From positions 1,240,001 to 1,304,000 of the forward strand of contig OZ244590.1 in the NCBI GenBank assembly GCA_965218205.1: a DNA stretch of 64,000 nucleotides, given 5' to 3'. Under the pieces are notes generated by a model that saw only the letters and a list, made by a program, of their open reading frames with translations, was not told the origin of the DNA and did no database searches. Made by a program: the position numbers and the translations under genes. The stretch is from CBDDCA01 sp965218205 (GTDB lineage Bacteria; Spirochaetota; Spirochaetia; WTKD01; G963693115). Every line of letters starts with the position of its first letter. Position 1 is the stretch's first letter. Shown here in pieces: positions 56,380 to 64,000 of the stretch.

Positions 56380-56813
56380 GATTCCTTCTCTATTATTTTT
56401 TGTAAAAAAAGTTCTTGTTTTTGTAACATACTTTGTGATGTATCATATCCGTTATGCGTGTGCCCAAGCAAATGCATAAGCCCATGTATAACAAGCCGTA
56501 AAAGTTCTTCACGTACTGACACCTTGTATTCTTTTGCCTGTATAGCAATAATTTCTCTGCATAGAAGAATATCGCCTAAATATTCTGGCTCATCGCTCTT
56601 AAAACTTAATATGTCGGGATAATACTCTTGATTTCTATACTGTTTATTATAGCTTTGCAATACCTCTTTAGAAACAAATACTATTCCTACTCTGTCCTGC
56701 ATATGCTTTTCTTGTGTCAAAACATATGTTACAGCTTTCTCTATAAGATATTTAGTATTCGAGTCTATTTCATCATCATCTTCAAAGTATAAAGTTACTA
56801 AGGGTACTGTCAT
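56364..56813 (-). CDS. ybeY: Endoribonuclease YbeY (rRNA maturation factor)
   Basis: A 149-residue metalloprotein. The zinc motif is HGLMHLLGHTHNGYD (the usual form is HGxLHLxGyDH). Upstream, SYNKQYRNQEYYPDILSF is the family's second signature. It acts in 16S rRNA processing and ribosome quality control. It sits between phoH and corC, a common arrangement. Confidence 0.95.
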   Translation of the reverse strand: MTVPLVTLYFEDDDEIDSNTKYLIEKAVTYVLTQEKHMQDRVGIVFVSKEVLQSYNKQYRNQEYYPDILSFKSDEPEYLGDILLCREIIAIQAKEYKVSVREELLRLVIHGLMHLLGHTHNGYDTSQSMLQKQELFLQKIIEKESCVIF

Positions 56814-56880
56814 ACAGAGTTACTAAGATATATATGTATCATATCTCTATCAATACAATACATGGGTATATATAATGCCA

Positions 56881-58017
56881 TTAAATACCTTTCCCATTTT
56901 TTATTGTACTTTTGTTTTTCACATCATATTGATTATAGGCATTTATCACTATTTTTGCAATATGACTTCTTTGTATATCTTCCTGTTCTAATTTTACTAT
57001 GTTTACCCCTTTCGTGTGTTGAAATACTTGTATGGCTTCTACAAGCCCATTCCTTCCTTGTATATCAGATTGTGATATATCTCCTGTCACTATTGCTTTT
57101 GCTCCTTCACCAAGACGAGTAAGAAACATACGCATTTGCATAGGAGTACTATTTTGTGCTTCATCAAATAATATAATACATTGCTTCAATGTCCGTCCTC
57201 GCATATATGCCAAAGGAGCTATTTCTAAATACCCTTTTTCTTGCAACATCTCCACTGTACTCTCACTTGATAAGGAATGCAACTCATCCAATACAGGACG
57301 CATATAGGGCAGTATTTTCTGATATAAATCCCCTGGAAGATACCCTAATTTTTCTCCTACTTCAACTACTGGTCTTGTAACAATATAGTGCTGAATATGT
57401 TTCTCCATCAACTGCGAAAGAGCATAGGCGGTAGTAAGTAATGTTTTTCCTGTACCAGCAGGCCCCACAAGAAATGTAAGATGAAACATATGAAACGATT
57501 CTATTGCAAGTGCTTGATTTTTTGTTCGTGGCACAATAGTTCTTTTTTTTTCATGCGATGATCTTGAAGCATTATGCACAATAGGAATATCAATAATAGG
57601 AAAATTATGAGCAAGCTGTGCATGATTTTCTGTTTTATATGCAACTTGATTATTGCTTGACTGTTTCTCTGTGCTAGGCATCTTAGTCTCACTAAAGTAT
57701 TGAGCTTGTGTATCTACTTCTTTTCTATCACTAAACATAGCCTGAAAAAGAGATTGAATATACTCTTTGTCAATACGATATGCATCTTTTATGGCATTGA
57801 TAAGCATTTGAACAAATTTTTTTGTATTATCCACCTTATTTTGAGAATTTGAACGAATAGTGATTATATTGCCATGCACAAAAAGTTCTGATGAAAATAA
57901 ATATTCTAACACACTTATATTCTCGTTGTTTGCTCCTGTTACATGCATAAGAATATCTTGAGTTTCAAAGACCATAGTAGCTGAAAATTGTTTTTGTGTT
58001 TTTACGTGCTGATACAT
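56881..58017 (-). CDS. phoH: PhoH-family ATPase
   Basis: A 378-residue protein. The Walker A is LVGPAGTGKTLLTTAY, Walker B is CIILFDEAQNSTPMQMRMFLTRLG, and VTGDISQSDI follows. Residues 1-90 carry the KH-like region preceding the ATPase (VLEYLFSSELFVHGN with ITIRSN). The start overlaps the stop of the LptD-like gene by one base. It is expected to be an RNA helicase-like partner of YbeY. Confidence 0.94.
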   Translation of the reverse strand: MYQHVKTQKQFSATMVFETQDILMHVTGANNENISVLEYLFSSELFVHGNIITIRSNSQNKVDNTKKFVQMLINAIKDAYRIDKEYIQSLFQAMFSDRKEVDTQAQYFSETKMPSTEKQSSNNQVAYKTENHAQLAHNFPIIDIPIVHNASRSSHEKKRTIVPRTKNQALAIESFHMFHLTFLVGPAGTGKTLLTTAYALSQLMEKHIQHYIVTRPVVEVGEKLGYLPGDLYQKILPYMRPVLDELHSLSSESTVEMLQEKGYLEIAPLAYMRGRTLKQCIILFDEAQNSTPMQMRMFLTRLGEGAKAIVTGDISQSDIQGRNGLVEAIQVFQHTKGVNIVKLEQEDIQRSHIAKIVINAYNQYDVKNKSTIKNGKGI

Positions 58018-61000
58018 TACTCTATTTCTTCTTCAAGACTCCATGCTTCATCTTTATAATAGGCATAACTTGAAAACTCTGGAAGAGGTTTCCATAACAC
58101 ACTAATTTCAAATACACTATCCCATATGTATTCTTGCCCAACACCAGATCCTTTTAATTTTGGTTTTCCATTGTATGAAAAATTAAATACCCATCCTCCA
58201 AAGTCCTGTGTTACCCCTAGTTTTATAGAATCTAACTCAAAAGCGTTTCCGCTTAACTTTGTACTATCCCATATACTTATCCCATCAATAATATCAGTTA
58301 TTATATTTCGCGGTTCTTCAAGCCCTACCTGTTCGGCATATACTGGAAAATAAGTAAAGGTACGATTATTTTTAATGGCAACCGCAATATTAAATGACAA
58401 TATTTCATGAATAAAAAAGTTGACACCATATGAAAATGTAAATTTATTATTGATAAATTTCTTAAAATCATGCTTATATCCTAGCTTGATATTAAAATTA
58501 GTACGTATTCTATCCAGCCAAAACCAGTAGTCCTTAAATGTATAATTAACATTAGCAGAGAATGTATCTGGGCGTAACCTCTTATCATCTTTCTGCACAA
58601 ATGTTGCTGTAACTGGACTATACTCATAATTGTACTCATGTTTATATTCCAACACCGAAGTAAACCACCATACCTTTAAGTTAGAGTTTACTGTTTCCCA
58701 ATATGCTTTATCTACATTATATGTTTGTTTCTGCGTAAAACTTAGGTTTTTCTCAAAGAAAAAAATAGACAGAGAACTATTCCATGGCTCAGTTTTATAT
58801 GAATCTTCGCCTGTTCTTAAAAACGCAATAGAGCTTGATAGAGAAGAGAAAAAAGTAGAAAAAGAATATTCTAAAGTATTTTTTTCATCAAGCGGAGGAA
58901 TATCTGATTTTATCGAAAATTTTTGACTAGTAAACGAATAATTAAATACAATATCATTTGTTATATTATGTGCTTTCCACCACTCTTTATCTTCAAAACT
59001 ATTATGCTCAATTTCTTTATAGGTAGAAAATACATGTCGTGACATAAAAAATGAAGTAGCATATTTTACCTTACTCGTATTAAAATAAGGTACTGTTTTA
59101 AGATAGAATATTGAAAAATCATTTGTAGAGAGTAAATCTTCTGTTGTATAGTTGTCATTTGAAAGTTTTAATTTATCTCTTTCTGTTTCCGTTAAGTTCT
59201 CATCTCTATTGAGAGTTTTGTACTTTAAGTCAAGGGTAATACTATTACTGAAAACAAAGATGCTTGAAAGAAACTTTAATGAGTGATCTACCTTAAATGA
59301 ATTATCGGTAGTAAGCAGTCCATAATTTATAAAAGAGTCTGCAAAAAAATCATATTCTTCTGGGGTATCCCTCTCTTTTGTGTTAACATATAACTGTTCA
59401 ATTAAAGAGTGAGTGAAAGTGTATTTTAAGCTCCCTATTACTTCAGAAAAATCATAATCAGACACTTTCCTTTGCTTGATAGTAAGCAACGGGTAAGGAA
59501 ACTGTGTATCATCAATAGAATTGTTTTGTGGTGTATCTTCTGTCTGTGTAGAAGTATCATTGCTATATTCTTCTTCTCCTTCTTCTTCTATACTATACTC
59601 GTCAGGATTAGTCTCTTCGTTGCTAGCTTTTGCATTTGCTGTTTCTCTGTTAAAGGTATATTCTAAAAGGGTACCTGACATATTCATTTTATAGGAAGGA
59701 ACATCAATACGTGAAGGATAAAAGAAATATCCTTCAATTTTTTGATCAATGGTACCTGGCCCTCTTTTATATGCATATGGCTGTGATGATTCTTTAGTAA
59801 TTTTTCTATTCCAGCTTACTTGAAAACGTAAATCATTTACTGACAATTTTGTAACATAATTGCCTATAATATCTTTACTAAGAGGAACAGAAAGATTGCT
59901 AGAACTGTTCCAATAAAATGAAGAGAGCATTGAAGATCTTTTGTTTAAGTTTTTCTTATCAAAGTTAGGATCAAAGACTTGTTGCCAAGTAAAATCATAT
60001 TGTCTTATACTAAAATCACGTATAATATATGCGTCAGAATAATGCTTAAATTTTATTGTGTTAGTAATGTATCGGCTAAAATCAAATGATGTATCTAAGG
60101 TAACATGGTATCGAAAAGGAATACGAGTATTAAAAAAATATCCATAATCAAGATTATTTGTCAATGTATTATTTTCATCTAAATAATAGGTAAAATAACT
60201 TTGATCACCTGTTCCCTTAAATATAGACTGAGTAACTGCAAAGCCTGTTTCAAATTCAAGTGACTTAAATATACTTGCTTTCGTAAACTTTCCTTTCAAA
60301 GCTGCATACGCACCAAGATTAGTATAGTAATCGCCAATAAGACGTAAGACCCAATCTTTAGGAAATGTATATACCACATCTCCAGCTTCAGCTTCTTTTA
60401 GAAACAGTCCTTTTATTACCTTTTTTTCTGCTTTTTGATTACCAAAATCAAAAATATCTAAAAATGCTTCATTGGTAATATCTTTTGCAGGATCTCCAAG
60501 AAGATAGGTAGTGGTGTTTATAAAAGCTCCATTTCGAGAACTAAACCCTATTGCAGGATGAAAGAAAAATCTGTCACTTGGGTTAAAGAAAAAAGGTATC
60601 CACATTACGGGAATATTTCCCATGTATATTACCCCATTCGACATAACCCATTCACTTGGTGCAAGAATCCACATTTTTCGCAGTGCAATACGATAGAGAG
60701 GACGAGATCCTTTGTTAGTTGTAAATGATATTTTTTCTGCCACAATTACCTCTTCAACAGAATTGCTAATATGTGGAGAATAGATAATAAACTGCAATTT
60801 TTCCTTTTTATCCCTATCTTTCCCATACTTCACTTCTTTCTCTGAGCTTGTCGTTCCTAAAATAATATCAGTACTAAACTCATCTATATCAAATACCAGT
60901 ACCTGACTCGAAAATGTTTGTACAGGATCCCCAGTAGGAGTACTCGGTGGATCAGCAGAAGTATACTCAAACTCTTCAAAAATAACACTCCCTTCTGCAG

Positions 61001-61784
61001 TCCCTCTTCGAAGTGTTTCATTGTATGTTATTTTTTCTGCCTGAATTTTATACTGCTTTTTTTCATCTTCTTCTGTAACAATAATGATAACATTTCCTAG
61101 CAGCGTAAAAATATCTTCATCAACTTGCTCTAAGGTAAAGTACTCAGATTTTTCAGCGTTTACTATGACAATCTCTGATACCTTTGCGTCAACAACCGTA
61201 TTTTTTCTTTCTACTTTTACAAGACTATCAGGATCGCTTTCTACAGAATATGATTGAGTTTCCTGAGTGCTTGTACGCGGCTGGGGATCTAATGCAGTAC
61301 TATCAATACCATAGTACTCTAACAGTCGCTTCTGTTTTTGCTGCTTTGTTCCATCAGAGGATAGGCCAAGACTCTCTAACCAATAGTATAAATCAAATGT
61401 TGTAGAAACTCGAATACTCTCGCGAATATTATTTTGCTCATCGCGTAGTCGCTCTATTTCTTCTTGATCTATTACTGGTGCAGATTCAACAAGCTCAGCA
61501 GTATCAATAGTGTCTGTATCTGCAGTTTCCTCATTTACAGTATCAGTAGCTGAATCAAGTATCTCAGAAGTACCCAGAGTTTCTGCATCTGTAGTGTCAG
61601 TGCCTACAGCGTCTTCATTTACGGTATCAGAAGGAGTCAATACATTATTACTCTCTTGAGCATATGCAATAGAAATATACTGTGAAGCAATAAGAATAAA
61701 GAGAAAAATACTACAATTTTTTATCATGCTGTTATATATGAGTTTAATATATTCCTTACAATTATACATATGCTTTATACCCAT
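58017..61784 (-). CDS. LptD/OstA-like outer-membrane protein, very long
   Basis: A 1255-residue protein. A hydrophobic signal around residues 22-42 ends in AYAQ; the ATG at Met20 (about 61727) is the more likely start. The next 90 residues are Thr/Asp/Glu-rich. An OstA-like region (about 190-360) contains FTLLGNVIIIVTEEDEKKQY and AEKITYNETLRRGTAEGSVI, and a second has WVMSNGVIYMGNIPVMWIPF, which matches the LptD segment before the barrel. The remaining 800 residues are aromatic-rich alternating strands, as expected of an outer-membrane beta-barrel. This is the LptD-like family of treponemes; whether lipopolysaccharide is its cargo is unclear. Confidence 0.82.
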   Translation of the reverse strand: MGIKHMYNCKEYIKLIYNSMIKNCSIFLFILIASQYISIAYAQESNNVLTPSDTVNEDAVGTDTTDAETLGTSEILDSATDTVNEETADTDTIDTAELVESAPVIDQEEIERLRDEQNNIRESIRVSTTFDLYYWLESLGLSSDGTKQQKQKRLLEYYGIDSTALDPQPRTSTQETQSYSVESDPDSLVKVERKNTVVDAKVSEIVIVNAEKSEYFTLEQVDEDIFTLLGNVIIIVTEEDEKKQYKIQAEKITYNETLRRGTAEGSVIFEEFEYTSADPPSTPTGDPVQTFSSQVLVFDIDEFSTDIILGTTSSEKEVKYGKDRDKKEKLQFIIYSPHISNSVEEVIVAEKISFTTNKGSRPLYRIALRKMWILAPSEWVMSNGVIYMGNIPVMWIPFFFNPSDRFFFHPAIGFSSRNGAFINTTTYLLGDPAKDITNEAFLDIFDFGNQKAEKKVIKGLFLKEAEAGDVVYTFPKDWVLRLIGDYYTNLGAYAALKGKFTKASIFKSLEFETGFAVTQSIFKGTGDQSYFTYYLDENNTLTNNLDYGYFFNTRIPFRYHVTLDTSFDFSRYITNTIKFKHYSDAYIIRDFSIRQYDFTWQQVFDPNFDKKNLNKRSSMLSSFYWNSSSNLSVPLSKDIIGNYVTKLSVNDLRFQVSWNRKITKESSQPYAYKRGPGTIDQKIEGYFFYPSRIDVPSYKMNMSGTLLEYTFNRETANAKASNEETNPDEYSIEEEGEEEYSNDTSTQTEDTPQNNSIDDTQFPYPLLTIKQRKVSDYDFSEVIGSLKYTFTHSLIEQLYVNTKERDTPEEYDFFADSFINYGLLTTDNSFKVDHSLKFLSSIFVFSNSITLDLKYKTLNRDENLTETERDKLKLSNDNYTTEDLLSTNDFSIFYLKTVPYFNTSKVKYATSFFMSRHVFSTYKEIEHNSFEDKEWWKAHNITNDIVFNYSFTSQKFSIKSDIPPLDEKNTLEYSFSTFFSSLSSSIAFLRTGEDSYKTEPWNSSLSIFFFEKNLSFTQKQTYNVDKAYWETVNSNLKVWWFTSVLEYKHEYNYEYSPVTATFVQKDDKRLRPDTFSANVNYTFKDYWFWLDRIRTNFNIKLGYKHDFKKFINNKFTFSYGVNFFIHEILSFNIAVAIKNNRTFTYFPVYAEQVGLEEPRNIITDIIDGISIWDSTKLSGNAFELDSIKLGVTQDFGGWVFNFSYNGKPKLKGSGVGQEYIWDSVFEISVLWKPLPEFSSYAYYKDEAWSLEEEIE

Positions 61785-61922
61785 TTAAGAAAACAATAAT
61801 GTAACACTATATCTTCTATTTACATGGTAGTAAAAAGGGTAATCTTGTATTATTATATATATAATACATGTATTTCTCTATTTTTGTATATAATGAAAAG
61901 TAATTAGTATGCAGTTTTTACA

Positions 61923-62849
61923 ATGAAACATAACTATTTTAATATTATTTCTATAAACGACTACAAACGTAAAGATATAGAATATTTTCTTCAAATAATA
62001 CATAACTTTGATACAAAAGAGTATGCTACACTATTACATCATTGTATTATAGGAAGCATTTTTTTAGAAGCATCTACGCGTACTCATCTTTCATTTATAT
62101 CTGCAGCAAAACGCTTGGGTGCATCAACTATACGGTTTCCTTCGGCTTTATCGAGTTTTCAGCATAAAAAAGAGACATTGTATGATACATTACGGGTAGT
62201 TGAGCCGTATATAGATTTACTGATACTGAGACATTCACTTGAAGGAAGTGCACGTTTTGCTGCAGATATACTAAACATTCCTGTTATCAATGCTGGTGAT
62301 GGTGCTAATCAACATCCAACACAAACATTTATTGATTTATATACTATACAAAAACACATAGGGACTTTAGATTCACTTCATATTGCATTTGTAGGAGATC
62401 TACGATTTGGAAGAACAGTGCATTCATTACTAGACGCATTAAAATACTTTCGTTGTACAGTATATTTTGTTTCTCCTAAAAATCTCACTATCCCGCCTAT
62501 CTATAAACAAAAACTTGATTTCCATACTATTACTTACACGGAACATGATACGTTATCAGAAATACTTCCACATGTTGATATTATGTATATGACACGCTTT
62601 CAAAGAGAACGTTTTGTGGATGATGCAGAGTTTGATTTTATAGAGGCTAATTATGCTATACACAGATCTTTATTAGAAAAATATGCAAAAAATACATTAA
62701 AAATATTACATCCTCTCCCAAGAGGTAACGAAATACCCCGTAGTATAGACAACAGTCCCTATGCTTTGTATTTTGAACAAGCAAAAAATGGTATTCCAGT
62801 ACGAAAGGCTTTGCTTGCCATAGCACTTAATGTACTGAACGGAGCCTAA
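61923..62849 (+). CDS. pyrB: Aspartate carbamoyltransferase catalytic subunit
   Basis: A 308-residue enzyme that makes carbamoyl aspartate for pyrimidines. The phosphate-binding motif is EASTRTHLSF, followed by GDGANQHPTQTFIDLYTI with the HPTQ signature, and the end has LHPLPRGNEIPRSIDNSPYA. A TATAAT lies at about 61889, and no clear Shine-Dalgarno sequence precedes the ATG. It is followed at one base by pyrI. Confidence 0.96.
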   Translation: MKHNYFNIISINDYKRKDIEYFLQIIHNFDTKEYATLLHHCIIGSIFLEASTRTHLSFISAAKRLGASTIRFPSALSSFQHKKETLYDTLRVVEPYIDLLILRHSLEGSARFAADILNIPVINAGDGANQHPTQTFIDLYTIQKHIGTLDSLHIAFVGDLRFGRTVHSLLDALKYFRCTVYFVSPKNLTIPPIYKQKLDFHTITYTEHDTLSEILPHVDIMYMTRFQRERFVDDAEFDFIEANYAIHRSLLEKYAKNTLKILHPLPRGNEIPRSIDNSPYALYFEQAKNGIPVRKALLAIALNVLNGA

Positions 62850-62850
62850 T

Positions 62851-63297
62851 ATGCAATTACTCATTACATCTATCAAACAAGGGGTAGTAATAGATCATAT
62901 TCCTGCTCAATACACTCTGGCAGTCATGAATGTGCTACAGTTAAAAGATGCTTCTTCTCCCGTAATTATTGCTACAAACCTTGCTAGCAATACACTAGAA
63001 AAAAAAGGTATCATAAAAATAGCAAACAGAACTTTTTCACAAGAAGAACTGAATGCTATAGCATTACTTGCCCATGGAGCAACACTCAATATTATTGAAG
63101 CTCATACAGTTGTAAAAAAAATTACTATTACACTTCCTGATGTACTTGAAAAAGTAGCAAAATGTCCTAACATACGCTGTATAAGCAATTTTGATGTCGA
63201 TAGTAAGTTTATAAAAATAACACAGGAAGAAATGCAGTGTTACTACTGTGAGAAAAGTTATACTTGCGAAGATATATCTCCTTATAAAAATAAATGA
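62851..63297 (+). CDS. pyrI: Aspartate carbamoyltransferase regulatory subunit
   Basis: A 148-residue protein. The N-terminal effector domain has IKQGVVIDHIPAQYTLAVMN. The C-terminal zinc domain has the four Cys in VAKCPNIRCIS and MQCYYCEKSY. It joins PyrB trimers into the allosterically regulated holoenzyme that responds to CTP and ATP. It ends by overlapping the next start (ATGA). Confidence 0.95.
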   Translation: MQLLITSIKQGVVIDHIPAQYTLAVMNVLQLKDASSPVIIATNLASNTLEKKGIIKIANRTFSQEELNAIALLAHGATLNIIEAHTVVKKITITLPDVLEKVAKCPNIRCISNFDVDSKFIKITQEEMQCYYCEKSYTCEDISPYKNK

Positions 63298-64000
63298 AAC
63301 AACACGCCTATACCGTACTACTGGAACATATACCAGTACAAATATATCAGCATACCCATACTGTACTACACAAATGTCTCACACAGCTATCCACACACAT
63401 ACAAGTATATCCTAACAGTACTAACAGCATACAATACCCTAATACTTTCAACAATGCACAGGTAGCAGAAAAAGTAAGCAAGCATCTCTTTCAGGTTCAT
63501 CCGTTCAGTATTATAAAAGTAGACAAAAAACTGCTTCCTACTACACCGTTATCCGCATACTTTCCCTCTCTCATACGGTTTACTACATTACCTTCACAGA
63601 TAAGAAATCTTGCTCTGCCATGTATTATATGGCAGATAGAACACAATCATATACTGCTTCTCATCTCCCATAGATTTGTCACAAGCCGTAACTATACCAC
63701 AACAACACTAGAACAGCAAAAACATATATCGCTCTTACTCAATACCAGACAGAAATCAATACCACAAAATTATACACAACCATTACTCATATGTTATATC
63801 CATCCTAATGATGTATACAGCACTTTAGCGTTACTACAATTACATAAAGATATGTATAACACCTATACCATTATCATCAGTGACACTATAAACATAGAGA
63901 GTATACGAGAACATCACAATAAGTCTTATCATAAAGAAATACTCATATCATATTATTTTATTCAACAAACACCCCAGCTGATGCATATATTTGAAACATA
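63294..64000 (+). CDS. Unrecognised protein in the pyr operon, C-terminus beyond the window
   Basis: The frame opens at an ATG overlapping the pyrI stop by four bases and runs 235 codons to the window edge without a stop. It begins MKQHAYTVLLEHIPVQIYQH, is rich in His, Thr, Gln and Tyr, and has hydrophobic stretches such as ALPCIIWQIEHNHILLLISH. I do not recognise a family. Its place suggests a role in pyrimidine synthesis, but no motif supports it. Confidence 0.7.
   Translation, partial: MKQHAYTVLLEHIPVQIYQHTHTVLHKCLTQLSTHIQVYPNSTNSIQYPNTFNNAQVAEKVSKHLFQVHPFSIIKVDKKLLPTTPLSAYFPSLIRFTTLPSQIRNLALPCIIWQIEHNHILLLISHRFVTSRNYTTTTLEQQKHISLLLNTRQKSIPQNYTQPLLICYIHPNDVYSTLALLQLHKDMYNTYTIIISDTINIESIREHHNKSYHKEILISYYFIQQTPQLMHIFET

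Noticed and set aside
1..64000. CRISPR arrays, rRNA operons, prophage structural genes, replication origin
   Set aside because: No regularly spaced repeats with unique spacers, rRNA-like sequence, phage morphogenesis genes or DnaA-box clusters were seen; the only tandem array is the 15-base one at 1497-1556.

Overview
The window is AT-rich chromosomal DNA (roughly two thirds A+T by eye) from a diderm bacterium. Its gene content points to a spirochaete of the Treponema type. The indicators are a MoxR/DUF58/BatA/BatB/BatC cluster, a very large LptD-like outer-membrane protein next to phoH-ybeY-corC, a DUF115 (MptE-like) protein, an ftsH-tilS-pth-rplY block, and a lipoprotein HtrA. The assignment is by gene content only; no 16S rRNA gene is present.

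Region 1 (1-10.3 kb) is an L-ascorbate (ula) utilisation locus. A leftward operon ulaG-ulaE-ulaF ends in a fused EIIA-HPr-EI phosphotransferase gene. It diverges from a rightward ulaA-ulaB-ulaD set followed by a DeoR-type regulator. The fusion can supply all the soluble phosphotransfer steps for the UlaA/UlaB permease, so the locus looks self-contained. A MerR gene and an exported protein cut by the window edge lie downstream of the leftward operon.

Region 2 (10.4-24.3 kb) holds an orphan adenine-type DNA methyltransferase with an extra C-terminal domain, a PpiD-like chaperone, a DUF115 gene with no ordinary start codon, lepA, a lipoprotein HtrA, ftsH, tilS, pth, rplY and tRNA-Gln(TTG).

Region 3 (24.4-53.4 kb) is shaped by insertion sequences. 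Three direct copies of one IS30-type element lie at 25.15, 31.55 and 50.90 kb, the last broken by a second element. An IS1595-type element abuts the first copy. A DNA methyltransferase gene is split: its 3' part is left of the first IS30 copy and its 5' part is right of the third. The outer flanks of these two copies share the trinucleotide TAC, and removing one copy of it rejoins the gene in frame. The 24.7 kb between them therefore appears to have entered one IS30 copy by recombination, unless the assembly was misjoined at the repeats. That segment carries housekeeping genes: cmk-like, murC, gpmA, sufS-sufU, sodA, alr, a D-Ala-D-Ala carboxypeptidase, an OmpA-type protein, infA and the Bat cluster. 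It also carries an unrecognised two-gene cassette, and ends in a tctA transporter gene cut by IS30.

Region 4 (53.5-64 kb) holds a TPR protein, corC, ybeY, phoH, an LptD-like protein, pyrB-pyrI and an unrecognised gene running off the right edge.

The items most worth a second look are the reconstructable split methyltransferase with a zinc-ribbon remnant behind it, the ascorbate operon with its own fused PTS relay, the two-gene membrane/coiled-coil cassette near 30-31 kb, and the probably leaderless infA.
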